34,987 nt of DNA from a virus, in IMG/VR virus record IMGVR_UViG_3300024264_000093, positions 1 through 34,987 of that record; one strand, written 5' to 3'. The notes under the pieces were generated by a model. It was not told the DNA's origin, ran no database searches, and saw only the letters and a list, made by a program, of their open reading frames with translations. The translations under genes were made by a program, and so were the position numbers. Within the stretch, counting starts at the first letter, position 1. Every line of letters begins with the position of its first letter. Shown piece by piece: positions 17,365 through 25,006 of the stretch.

Positions 17365-17961
17365 TTAGAACCTTGCGTTAGTGTAAGTATCTGCCTGTAA
17401 TTGCTCTGGATAACCCTCTAGTGCATCCATACTTCTAGCTTCACTTAGCCTTGCTTGATATAAAGAATACATAGATTGAGCTAAAGCATTACTACCAGTA
17501 ATTGCATAAGCTGTTTCTGATGCAAGTCTGTGTGCAATCGTACTACTTAACAAAGGGTCAAACTGCTCTGTGTCTGTTACTCTACCTATATAAATAATAG
17601 AACAAGTGCCTTCATTAGATAACACTTTTCTGCCCTCTATTTTAAACATTACATTACTGTCATACGCAGCAATATCATTGTTTACGTTAGAGTTCCAAAA
17701 AGAAATAACCCTTAAACAATAAGGGTCTGTGGGTAAAGTAAATTGACTGGAAAATCCAAATGCAGGTGCATCAGTATCTTTAGCTAATGATGATCTTGAT
17801 ATAGCTACATTCCAAGTATGTGCCCTTAGAACTGCATCTCTTACTGTTTCAAATCTTCTGTTACAAAGTCGTGCTTCTTTTGAGTTTTCAGTTAATGCAG
17901 TAATTGTTGCTGCACCAAGTAAATCCATAGCTTCGTTACAAATATCTACAACTGACGGCAT
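17365..17961 (-). CDS. Tail tubular protein A / adaptor (T7 gp11-like)
   Basis: The 198-residue protein has the conserved features of the podovirus gp11 adaptor: N-terminal 'ICNEAMDLLGAATITALTEN', the helix 'EARLCNRRFETVRDAVLRAH' followed by 'TWNVAISRSSLA', and 'FTLPTDPYCLRVISF' in the middle. The C-terminal helix pair contains 'HRLASETAYAITGS'. It would form the ring joining the portal to the nozzle. A CTAGGAG ribosome site precedes ATG 17961. The length is typical for the family. Confidence 0.88.
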   Translation of the reverse strand: MPSVVDICNEAMDLLGAATITALTENSKEARLCNRRFETVRDAVLRAHTWNVAISRSSLAKDTDAPAFGFSSQFTLPTDPYCLRVISFWNSNVNNDIAAYDSNVMFKIEGRKVLSNEGTCSIIYIGRVTDTEQFDPLLSSTIAHRLASETAYAITGSNALAQSMYSLYQARLSEARSMDALEGYPEQLQADTYTNARF

Positions 17962-17979
17962 CCCAAACTCCTAGAAATA

Positions 17980-18001
17980 GGAAGCAGCGTTAACTGCTCC
18001 C
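17980..18001 (-). promoter_or_regulatory. Stem-loop between decoration and adaptor genes
   Basis: On the minus strand GGGAGCAG-TTAACG-CTGCTTCC folds into an 8-bp stem with one G-U pair and a six-base loop. It lies just after the decoration gene stop and just before the adaptor's ribosome site. No T-run follows, so a simple rho-independent terminator is unlikely. It may be a partial attenuator or mRNA-processing site that keeps capsid messages more abundant than tail messages (inference). The same loop, TTAACG, caps the stem at 25998-26023. Confidence 0.5.
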
Positions 18002-18010
18002 CATGTTTTG

Positions 18011-18490
18011 TTAGTTTACAACGTAGTCAATGATGAAAGACATGCTTCCAGCAGTACCACCTGTTGCATTAAATGTTACTGCAACATAGTAGAACCCACC
18101 TGGGTCAACAGTCTCTCCAGCCATTTCGTAGACTTTTAAACCATTTGTTGTAATGTCTGCTGCTTCAAAGCGTACATCTGTCATTGCACCAGCATCAGCA
18201 ACTGATGTAGCGAAATAATCTTCGTCTACAACTGTTCCTGTTGTTTGATACAGACCTACGTTAAAAGTACAACTTCCACCAAAAGTGTCTGTTGCAATAT
18301 TAATTGCAGGAATAGATGCGTTACTTGGAATCTGTGCAAGCATGACAATATCATTGTCAGTACTGTCACCAGCAACCAATTCTAATGTTCCCTGTGCAAC
18401 ACGCTTTACGCCATGGTACAAAGATGCAGGGTTAATTACAGGAGGACTAGCTTCAAAGTTAGCTACCAGATCTGAATTTTTAGTAGTCAT
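18011..18490 (-). CDS. Head decoration-like protein
   Basis: The 159-residue product is acidic, beta-rich and free of long helices. It has Gly/Thr/Asp turns such as 'DTFGGSCTFNVGLYQTTG' and 'VDPGGFYYVAVTFNATGG'. It follows the major capsid gene by 12 bases. A small beta protein in this place is typical of capsid decoration or cement proteins in marine podoviruses. No specific family is recognised, so this is inferred from position and fold character. The start at 18490 has a GGGAGAT site upstream. Confidence 0.6.
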   Translation of the reverse strand: MTTKNSDLVANFEASPPVINPASLYHGVKRVAQGTLELVAGDSTDNDIVMLAQIPSNASIPAINIATDTFGGSCTFNVGLYQTTGTVVDEDYFATSVADAGAMTDVRFEAADITTNGLKVYEMAGETVDPGGFYYVAVTFNATGGTAGSMSFIIDYVVN

Positions 18491-18502
18491 AATCTATCTC
18501 CC

Positions 18503-19366
18503 TTACGCTGATTCATCACAATCGATTTGCACAATCTTAGATTCTTCCATGCGTGTAGCTCCAACGCTCATGCAATAATAAACCTGAGTAGCATAACCTT
18601 TGTCTGCTCTCTCGTCTATTCTAGCTGATACGTCTTTACCTATGCCTAGAGCAATCCCATCCTCTGCCCATGCGAAACATGAACGGATGTTTGATGCAAG
18701 CGATAGTCTGTTTGTTACAATAAACTTGAAACCCATGAATGTATCTACATCACCCTGAACAAGAGCCTTAACTGTATTAAAGTCAGAACTTGTTACTGAT
18801 GTTGTATTTAATAGAGCTTCAATCTGATTTGGACCAACTGCAATATATCTTGGTATTGATGGGTCAACGTCAGCTAAATCTAAAATCTTTTTAGCTTGAA
18901 TTAACTTAGCAACAGACATATCTGCACTACCATTTGCAATCTGATTACCAGAAGCAAACGCTGTAGATGTTGAACCTGTTTCGCCTGTAAAAGCTGTTCC
19001 AAGTGCAGCAGAAATGATAACATCATCCATAGCTCTACCCATTGCAGCAGCAGCTGCTTGTGCATAACTTGATGTTGGATCAATTAACATTCTGACTTTA
19101 TCTTGGTCATCAATTAAATCGGCATATTCATAGTCAGCTAAACTCACTCTACGTCTTGCGTGAGGTGTGTCTATCTGTGGAGTGTCGGCATGTCGACTGC
19201 TACGCAACTGAGCTGTAGCAACACCTACCTGATCGAAAAAAGCATTTTTCCCTGTGATATTCTCCACACGAACTGTGTCTCTTAGACGGCTTCCCATCTG
19301 TTGAGACAGCATCTGTACGTTAGCAGAATACTGTTGGACAAATGCTGTAGTTACTGATGTTGACAT
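18503..19366 (-). CDS. Major capsid protein (HK97-fold)
   Basis: The 287-residue product begins MSTSVTTAFVQQYSANVQML. It has the organisation of the podovirus HK97-fold capsid family (Phage_capsid_2 type): an N-terminal arm with 'VENITGKNAFFDQVG', the 'DTPHARRRVSLADYEYADLI' strand and helix, a long helix 'SSYAQAAAAAMGRAMDDVII' and a C-terminal domain with 'YIAVGPNQIEALL' and 'FKFIVTNRL'. Its position after the scaffold and before the adaptor/nozzle genes is canonical. A strong TAGGAGACTTAA ribosome site is present. Codon use looks more even than in the early genes, as expected for a highly expressed product. Confidence 0.9.
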   Translation of the reverse strand: MSTSVTTAFVQQYSANVQMLSQQMGSRLRDTVRVENITGKNAFFDQVGVATAQLRSSRHADTPQIDTPHARRRVSLADYEYADLIDDQDKVRMLIDPTSSYAQAAAAAMGRAMDDVIISAALGTAFTGETGSTSTAFASGNQIANGSADMSVAKLIQAKKILDLADVDPSIPRYIAVGPNQIEALLNTTSVTSSDFNTVKALVQGDVDTFMGFKFIVTNRLSLASNIRSCFAWAEDGIALGIGKDVSARIDERADKGYATQVYYCMSVGATRMEESKIVQIDCDESA

Positions 19367-19411
19367 TTAAGTCTCCTAAGTAAAAGTTACATTTGATTTA
19401 TTTACAGTGTG

Positions 19412-19630
19412 CTACCCTTTACGGACACTCCTAGAATTTTTAGCCGACTTTAGGCTATCGTCTATCCGATTGTCTTGAGGACTTGTTGCCAAGCTACCCT
19501 GCATAACCCATTCGTAATATATATCAGCAAGTTTGTTAGGATGCAACAAATCTCTTTGCGTTCCAAACTCAACTGCAAGCCGTAGACATTCCAAACGAAT
19601 TTCTTGTGTAGGCGTTATTTCATTATCCAT
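19412..19630 (-). CDS. Small hypothetical protein between scaffold and capsid
   Basis: The 72-residue product starts MDNEITPTQEIRLECLRLAV. It has a helical N-terminal half ('NKLADIYYEWVMQG') and a basic, Ser-rich tail. It overlaps the scaffold stop by 8 bases, indicating coupled translation. Similar small genes sit between scaffold and capsid in related podoviruses, but their role is unknown to me. A minor capsid or assembly role is possible from context only. Confidence 0.6.
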   Translation of the reverse strand: MDNEITPTQEIRLECLRLAVEFGTQRDLLHPNKLADIYYEWVMQGSLATSPQDNRIDDSLKSAKNSRSVRKG

Positions 19631-20468
19631 GAATAAATCCCATCAATTCTTGCATACGTTCAACAGCACGTTGTCTTCCTATAGGGTCTTTCCTGTTCCA
19701 GTAGGCGTGTGTTTTATCGTTCATTATAGTATCAACTTCTTGTTGTGCCATTTGTGGTGTATAGGCTCTATTAGTAGCGTTATCACTAACAGTATCTTCA
19801 CTTGTTACAGTAGATTTAAAATCTCCCATAGCAGCAAAAGCCTTAATAAAAGCAGGATGATTACCTATTAATGTACCATCATCTAGTTTCATTTGTAATA
19901 AATCAGAGCCACCAAACTGTTCAACAATTTCTTTTGCAGCCGTAACCTTTTGTTCAAAAGCTGCTCCCCACTCTTTTTGTAGTTCTGCTGCTGTTTGTTC
20001 AGCTTGTTGTTCTGCTTGTTCTGCTAGACCTTCGCTTGTTTGTGTGACTGTGCTTTTGTAATAATCTAACACACCTTGTGCTTGTTGAGGTGTAAGTCTT
20101 AGATTATGTGCAATATCTGCATACGCACTAGCAACTTCTTCAGTTATAATATTCCCATCAACAGGTAATTCGTAACCTTGTGGTGTTTCTGGTCTGCCTA
20201 ACTTACTGTAAATGTTATCTAAATCTTCTTCTGTAGGATTCTTTGGCAACGGAACCTTGTCGCTACCTATTAATCTCTGTGCATTTACATAACTCCTGGC
20301 TAAATTACCAACATCTTTTATTGGCGATAGACTAGGATGCTCCCTTAATTCTTCTGGTATCATTTCCATGAAACTGTTACCAGACCCACCTTGTGCAACT
20401 TCAGCTGGAGTCTCCATAACTGTAGGTTGTACTGGTTCGGCTACCTGTTCAGCAACTTGTTCTGACAT
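19623..20468 (-). CDS. Capsid scaffolding protein
   Basis: The 281-residue product is acidic, Gln/Glu/Ala-rich and helical. It starts MSEQVAEQVAEPVQPTVMET, a disordered acidic head. Next come the segments 'SPIKDVGNLARSYVNAQRLI' and 'NPTEEDLDNIYSKLGRPETP', which are widespread in podovirus scaffolds. A long coiled coil follows at about 125-170, ending with a C-terminal helix that holds basic residues (RQRAVERMQELMGF) as expected for capsid contact. The position between portal and capsid genes agrees. The start follows a GAGGAGTAAAT site. Confidence 0.85.
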   Translation of the reverse strand: MSEQVAEQVAEPVQPTVMETPAEVAQGGSGNSFMEMIPEELREHPSLSPIKDVGNLARSYVNAQRLIGSDKVPLPKNPTEEDLDNIYSKLGRPETPQGYELPVDGNIITEEVASAYADIAHNLRLTPQQAQGVLDYYKSTVTQTSEGLAEQAEQQAEQTAAELQKEWGAAFEQKVTAAKEIVEQFGGSDLLQMKLDDGTLIGNHPAFIKAFAAMGDFKSTVTSEDTVSDNATNRAYTPQMAQQEVDTIMNDKTHAYWNRKDPIGRQRAVERMQELMGFIHG

Positions 20469-20470
20469 AT

Positions 20471-20674
20471 TTACTCCTCTTTCATCATGTTATATATGTG
20501 TAGTATGACTGCCCTTTTACCTTCTTCAAAGGCTGTAGCGTTGGCATCTCCTGCTACATAACTTGAAGCACGCCAGTTACAGCGTATCTCCAAATCTTCT
20601 AACACCTTTTTACCAGCGTTATCCCCAAAAGCATCTTTATACATTACCTTGAGTTGTGCTATTTGCTCACTCAT
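20471..20674 (-). CDS. Bbp19-like small head-region protein
   Basis: The 67-residue product starts at ATG 20674, within the portal's last codons (ATGAGTGA overlap); the earlier in-frame codon at 20680 is GTG. The sequence pattern 'YKDAFGDNAGKKVLEDLEIR' then 'DANATAFEEGKRAVILHIYN' matches the short Bbp19-type family found next to podovirus portals. These proteins are usually Asp/Gly/Arg-rich helices of 60-100 residues. Their function is unproven. Confidence 0.7.
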   Translation of the reverse strand: MSEQIAQLKVMYKDAFGDNAGKKVLEDLEIRCNWRASSYVAGDANATAFEEGKRAVILHIYNMMKEE

Positions 20675-22259
20675 TTGCACCCACCATTCTTACAGCTTGA
20701 GCAGCCTGACCTACTGTAGCAACATCTTCTTGCTCCATTTGTCTCTCCATCTGCTCTTGTTGCATCATTGCTTTTTGTTCTCTTTCTTCATCAACGACTG
20801 ACTGTGGTTTCAATACTTTCTTTGGCACACCTAGTGCTTCAGTTAAGTAAGTAACTAATCCATCAGGGTCAATGTGATCTCCCACAGGTAACTGTTGTGA
20901 CAATGGCATCAATATTTCTAACGCTCTCATCACACCATTTACAGAGCTAGACTTCTGTGCTCTTGCAAGTGGTGATACATATTCTATGTCTACGTCAATG
21001 CCTTGCAGAATCTCTGGTGGTCTTGCAAGCATGTCAGCACGAAGCATCAAAGCAAACGCCCTGTCAATTAATGGTCTTAGCATCTCATTCATTAATCTAC
21101 CAAGAACAGGACCTATAACTCTCATGCGTTCTTCTTGTCTTTGTATTACTTCTGTTGCTGTCATGTTTGGCGTATTGCCACTAAGTAATTGGTCAACGAA
21201 GAAAGCAGAACGTATTGCTAATCTTCGCTGTTCTTCCATATTTAATCCAATAGGTATATTCGCACCAGTTTGTAATGGTGTTATTGTATCTCTTGAGCCT
21301 GATCTGTAAAAGTTGAGACCTCCAGGCTGGGTCCTAATGGGGAGCAAGAACCCATCATCTGGCACTAATAGTGGAGGATCTATCATTTTTTGTGCTGCTT
21401 GTATGATTGTTTTAGACATTAGATTTATCATCTTTACATCTGGCAACGCAACCATAGCTGGAGATCTACCCATAACTTCCCCAGTTGCCTTGAGAAAGCG
21501 TGGAACAACGTAAGGTAACTCTTGAAAGCCACTCTCTGCCAGTATCATTTTTGTTTCCATGCAGATATACATAGACGCATATGGCATATTCTTATTATTA
21601 GCTTTTGTTGGGTCCCTGTCTTTTCTTGGCATAACTGCATGTAGTATTGTAACATTCTCGTCTGGCTTCTTCTCAAACGTCTTAGCTATAAACGCACCAA
21701 CATTATCAATACCAAACCTTTGCACAGCTTGCCTTGCAGGTATTTCATACTTTCTAAATACAGTATCCACAATACCATATTGATCTTCTGTTACATAAAA
21801 CTCTGATATATGTCTTGTACTAAAACGTAATGTCTTGTCATCCATCTCAACAAACATACACCCAGTACCAAAGACAACTAAGTCAACATACATCTCATGT
21901 ACTTCTGTCTCAAAGTTAGACATAGTAAAAGCACGCATCATTCTTTGCGAGGAATCTTCTAACCACCTCTGCACTTCTTCATCTCTACCTAGTTCTTCGT
22001 CTTTCATTGTCAAATGAAACCAAGGTGTGGCACCTGAAGTAAGCATACCATGTAAACTAGATGATAATAAATCTACTGATTGTAGAGCTGTACCATCAAA
22101 GATAAGCTCCATTCTCTTTTCACCACGACTTCTTTTCTTAACTATGTCTGCTTTTCTTGGCAACATATAGTCAGCTAACTCCTGGTAATGATTATTCCAG
22201 TTGTCTCTTTGACCCTCAACGTGTTGAAACCTAGCAACTATATCCTTGACATTCATCAT
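20667..22259 (-). CDS. Portal (head-to-tail connector) protein
   Basis: The 530-residue product has the hallmark elements of the podovirus head-tail connector family (Head-tail_con): 'NWNNHYQELADYMLPRKADI' near the N-terminus, 'FDGTALQSVDLLSSSLHGML', 'WFHLTMKDEELG', 'GTGCMFVEMDD' and 'RSAFFVDQLL'. The length is typical. It forms the dodecameric DNA gate at one capsid vertex. The C-terminus is a Glu/Gln/Met-rich helix. The gene lies downstream of a 73-residue gene by 4 bases and overlaps the Bbp19-like gene. Confidence 0.93.
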   Translation of the reverse strand: MMNVKDIVARFQHVEGQRDNWNNHYQELADYMLPRKADIVKKRSRGEKRMELIFDGTALQSVDLLSSSLHGMLTSGATPWFHLTMKDEELGRDEEVQRWLEDSSQRMMRAFTMSNFETEVHEMYVDLVVFGTGCMFVEMDDKTLRFSTRHISEFYVTEDQYGIVDTVFRKYEIPARQAVQRFGIDNVGAFIAKTFEKKPDENVTILHAVMPRKDRDPTKANNKNMPYASMYICMETKMILAESGFQELPYVVPRFLKATGEVMGRSPAMVALPDVKMINLMSKTIIQAAQKMIDPPLLVPDDGFLLPIRTQPGGLNFYRSGSRDTITPLQTGANIPIGLNMEEQRRLAIRSAFFVDQLLSGNTPNMTATEVIQRQEERMRVIGPVLGRLMNEMLRPLIDRAFALMLRADMLARPPEILQGIDVDIEYVSPLARAQKSSSVNGVMRALEILMPLSQQLPVGDHIDPDGLVTYLTEALGVPKKVLKPQSVVDEEREQKAMMQQEQMERQMEQEDVATVGQAAQAVRMVGANE

Positions 22260-22263
22260 CAGC

Positions 22264-22485
22264 TTATCCTAACAAAGTTGGTGTACCACCTGATCCACTC
22301 ATACTGGTAGATGTTTCTCCTAAGTTACCAGCAACAATCGTACTGCCACGACCTCTACGTTTTTTTCTTTCTGTTGTTTCAGCTTCAGCAGATAGAGCAG
22401 CAGCCTTTTCATAATCAGCTTTAGCAGGTTCTTCTGGAACTGGTGGTGGTGGTGGAACATATACTTTAGGTTTAAGGAATGACAT
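22264..22485 (-). CDS. Small hypothetical protein with Pro-rich head and RGRGSTI motif
   Basis: The 73-residue product starts MSFLKPKVYVPPPPPVPEEP, has an Ala/Glu helix, then 'RKKRRGRGSTIVAGNLGE', and ends in a Gly/Ser/Thr tail. Short proteins of this design precede the portal gene in many podoviruses and are unassigned. The C-terminal 'RG-G-[SG]-T-I' element recurs in the neighbouring 118-residue protein, suggesting a shared ancestor or shared binding partner. Ribosome site: TAGGAGATAACA. Confidence 0.65.
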   Translation of the reverse strand: MSFLKPKVYVPPPPPVPEEPAKADYEKAAALSAEAETTERKKRRGRGSTIVAGNLGETSTSMSGSGGTPTLLG

Positions 22486-22494
22486 TGTTATCTC

Positions 22495-22851
22495 CTACGT
22501 TACTGATCTTTTTGACGCTGGTCTAGTTGTTACACCATAGCCTTCCATGATTGTACCACCTTGTCCTGATCTTTTACCTCTAGTTGCATACCTAGTTGTA
22601 ATTGTTGGCGTTTCATCTTCAACAACTTCAGGTGTTACTTCAGGAGTTATTTCAGGAGCAGATGGTTGTCTGTAATCATATTTATCTGTACCTGTTATAG
22701 TCTCTTTAACTTCTCTAATAAGTTTTTTTGTTGGTCTTTCTAATGGTTCTACAATATCAGCACCAGCTTTTTCAACTACATTAATTGCTTTTTTTACTGG
22801 TCTTTCTAAAGGCTTAACTATTTTTTTTGCTACTTTTATTACTGCACCCAT
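22495..22851 (-). CDS. Lys-rich hypothetical protein with duplicated PLERPxKK element
   Basis: The 118-residue product has an N-terminal amphipathic, Lys-rich half containing an imperfect tandem repeat: 'IVKPLERPVKKAI' (about residues 11-23) and 'IVEPLERPTKKLI' (about 33-45). A Pro/Glu/Thr linker and the tail 'SGQGGTIMEGYGVTTRPASK' follow. It starts two bases after the stop of the HlyC-like gene. I do not recognise the family. The amphipathic repeats could contact membrane, DNA or capsid. Adjacent to a putative lysine acyltransferase, this is also a candidate substrate (speculation). Confidence 0.6.
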   Translation of the reverse strand: MGAVIKVAKKIVKPLERPVKKAINVVEKAGADIVEPLERPTKKLIREVKETITGTDKYDYRQPSAPEITPEVTPEVVEDETPTITTRYATRGKRSGQGGTIMEGYGVTTRPASKRSVT

Positions 22852-22852
22852 T

Positions 22853-23260
22853 TTAACTTCCTTTCCATGTATGCCATCCTAATTTCTTATTCTCAGGTCG
22901 AAACCAAAAGGCTTTTTGATAACCACTTCTTGCAAAGGCTTTCCTCAAAACTTGAAATCCCATTCTTGTATAACCTTTTTTAGCAATAAAGTCTATAACC
23001 CAAACATTTTTGCCACCACCCTTGTAAGCATCTACAGGAAACTCTGAGTTTTTTACATAGTACTCAACCTGTTTTTCACTAGGAAATCCCCATGTAGCAA
23101 ACACTAACGGCTCCTGTATCACACTTCTAATAATCTTATACTGCATAATTCCCAAAGGTCTTTCAATATATTTCTGTATAAGCTTATCATCCCACCAATT
23201 ATGAAACTCACTTTGTTTTACCATCTCTAAAGCATCTCTATAGTCCTGTGAATATCTCAT
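22853..23260 (-). CDS. HlyC-like toxin-activating lysine-acyltransferase fold protein
   Basis: The 135-residue product aligns by eye with HlyC/ApxC, which transfer fatty acyl chains from acyl-ACP to lysines of RTX toxins. Matching elements in order are S17-E-F-H20 (HlyC Ser20/His23), 'GIMQYKII' (HlyC '..NQYALL'), 'PLVFATWGFPS' (HlyC 'PVAYCSWANLS'), 'KNVWVIDFIAKKG' with Asp90 (HlyC 'RKWFIDWIAPFG') and the C-terminal 'KAFWFRPENKKLGWHTWKGS' (HlyC 'RAIRVDPKTHVGKVSEFHGG'). The H20-D90 distance of 70 residues equals that recalled for the catalytic pair of this family. No RTX toxin is present, so the target would differ. It overlaps the large terminase stop by 4 bases. The comparison is from memory and was not computed. 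Confidence 0.7.
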   Translation of the reverse strand: MRYSQDYRDALEMVKQSEFHNWWDDKLIQKYIERPLGIMQYKIIRSVIQEPLVFATWGFPSEKQVEYYVKNSEFPVDAYKGGGKNVWVIDFIAKKGYTRMGFQVLRKAFARSGYQKAFWFRPENKKLGWHTWKGS

Positions 23261-24543
23261 AACGTAAATGGATTGTACTCATTGACTGCCACAGACTGTG
23301 GTGCTTTTGTCATCTTAGTACGATTCTCCAACCCTAAAGCTAAATACCTAAACGCATCAGCACTGTGACTTGTGAAGTCATGTCTTGGCTGATCCCTAAA
23401 CATCCTTTTCCTGTCATCCCATTCCTGTCTATACTGCCTTAACATCTCAAGACCCTCATTGCATTTCTCTCTATCAAAATAACATTTAGGTATAAGCATC
23501 CTTGCAGCATTAATTCCATCAGCAATCTTCATCTTAGGTATCACCTTAAAACGTATACCCAAACTAAAGGCAGTCTCTAATCTTGATTTCCCACTACCCA
23601 GTTCTCGAACTTCAATATCATGTGGAGCAAGATGATCTCCCCAGTGATAATCTTTTTGTCTAAGGACTTCAGCATAATGGTCCAAGCCAACGCCACTATT
23701 CTCATAATAGTCGATAACATTAACAGCTCCCCCTCTATAAACCTGTGCAAACCAAATAGCCGTACTATCATTAATTCCTAAATCCCAAGCCGTATGTACT
23801 GGCAATGCAGGATCGTAAGGAACCCTGGTAATCTTACCCTCATCATCTAAGTCAGCAAGCAACTTACCATAGTACGCACCGATAATAGCAGCCGTAAATG
23901 AACACTCATACTCCTGCTCATATTGTTCTGGTGTCATCTGCACTCTAGCAGCATCTAATTCTGTTTCTTTTACAAGTTGTGTTTCACTAGCCTTAGCAAT
24001 CTTCCAGTACCATTGGTCAGAACCTTCTTCATCCTGCTCTTTAGCCTGTTGTAGTATATCAAAAAAATGATTATGCCCTGCTGGTGTACCTAAAAAGATA
24101 GCACTACCCTCTCTATCAGATAGTGCTGGTCTTACAACCTCCCCCCATACCCTAGGATTCTGCATACCATACTCATCAAACACACACAAATCTAAGTATA
24201 TACCTCTCAACGCATCAGGATTCTCACCTGACAATAACATTATCCTACCATTATTAGGAAAGTCTGCCCTTAACTCAGTCTCGTTAAACGTAACGCCTGG
24301 TATAACTCCAGCATAATACTTAACATAATCCCAACTAATCCTCTTAGCTTGCGTAAACGTAGGAGCCACTAACGCAACTCTAGGTCTTGGCAAAGGACAA
24401 GTTAATACATGTTTAATCATATGATTGACAGCAAAGACAGTCTTACCAAAACGTCTATGCATAACTAGCACATTCCATCTTTTCAATTTATTGTGCATCT
24501 CAGCCTGTAAGTCTCTAGGCTTATAGGGTATCTTAACTTGCAT
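23257..24543 (-). CDS. terL: Terminase large subunit
   Basis: The 428-residue packaging ATPase and nuclease has a Walker A-like loop 'HRRFGKT' at residues 29-35, a Walker B 'LDLCVFDEYG' with Asp123/Glu124, and motif III 'SAIFLGTPAGHNHF' near 147-160. The RNase H-like nuclease domain starts with 'HTAWDLGINDSTAIW' (Asp254), with a late acidic residue in 'HSADAFRYLALG' near 405. It drives DNA into the prohead and cuts concatemers. It overlaps the small subunit by 11 bases upstream and the HlyC-like gene by 4 bases downstream. Confidence 0.95.
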   Translation of the reverse strand: MQVKIPYKPRDLQAEMHNKLKRWNVLVMHRRFGKTVFAVNHMIKHVLTCPLPRPRVALVAPTFTQAKRISWDYVKYYAGVIPGVTFNETELRADFPNNGRIMLLSGENPDALRGIYLDLCVFDEYGMQNPRVWGEVVRPALSDREGSAIFLGTPAGHNHFFDILQQAKEQDEEGSDQWYWKIAKASETQLVKETELDAARVQMTPEQYEQEYECSFTAAIIGAYYGKLLADLDDEGKITRVPYDPALPVHTAWDLGINDSTAIWFAQVYRGGAVNVIDYYENSGVGLDHYAEVLRQKDYHWGDHLAPHDIEVRELGSGKSRLETAFSLGIRFKVIPKMKIADGINAARMLIPKCYFDREKCNEGLEMLRQYRQEWDDRKRMFRDQPRHDFTSHSADAFRYLALGLENRTKMTKAPQSVAVNEYNPFTL

Positions 24544-24922
24544 CCTCTGAACCAGTCTCCCAAACTATCTTCAATGAACCATCACTAATCTCAACGCCTG
24601 TTCTATTCTTAGCTTCACCAAACCTGTCTGGCAATACCTTTTGCACTTTCCACCTTACATGATGCCCATAGTCTCTTAATAAATTAGGGTCATAGTTCTT
24701 TCGACCATGCAATGCATCACCATACATATCCTCTAGCTCCTCAAGTGCTTTCTCAGCAGCCTGTCTCTGTGCAGTCTTAACATTGGTGTCTAGCTCTGTA
24801 TCTTTGCTCATATAGCGATATAACGTAGCACGACTAACCTTTGCATCTGCACATGCTTTTACAAGGCTGTGTCCGTCTGTTATGGATGATATGATATGGT
24901 CTTGTTTTGCTTTGCTTATCAT
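24533..24922 (-). CDS. terS: Terminase small subunit-like HTH protein
   Basis: The 129-residue product has an N-terminal helix-turn-helix, 'GHSLVKACADAKVSRATLYR', then a helical oligomerisation segment 'AQRQAAEKALEELEDMYGDA' and a C-terminal 'HHVRWKVQKVLPDRFG', the common arrangement of phage small terminases. It is the first gene of the leftward virion operon. No strong ribosome site precedes ATG 24922; the nearest is a distant TAGGTAG. It would bind the packaging initiation site, possibly the GC-rich island just upstream. Confidence 0.82.
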   Translation of the reverse strand: MISKAKQDHIISSITDGHSLVKACADAKVSRATLYRYMSKDTELDTNVKTAQRQAAEKALEELEDMYGDALHGRKNYDPNLLRDYGHHVRWKVQKVLPDRFGEAKNRTGVEISDGSLKIVWETGSEDAS

Positions 24923-24956
24923 GTGTGTGTAGAACTACCTATTAACATATATAAAT

Positions 24957-25006
24957 GGGTGCACGTGCGTGTGGGGTGCATCGCCTGCGAAAACGCCCCC
25001 CATGCA
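24957..25006. other. GC-rich GTGTG/CCCCCC island beside the small terminase
   Basis: The stretch from 'gggtgcacgtgcgtgtgggg' through 'cgaaaacgccccccatgcat' is far richer in G+C than the rest of the genome. It has GGGG and CCCCCC runs and copies of TGCA(T) that could pair across a loop. It lies within 85 bp of the small terminase start. A packaging-site or origin role is inferred from location and composition. Confidence 0.45.
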
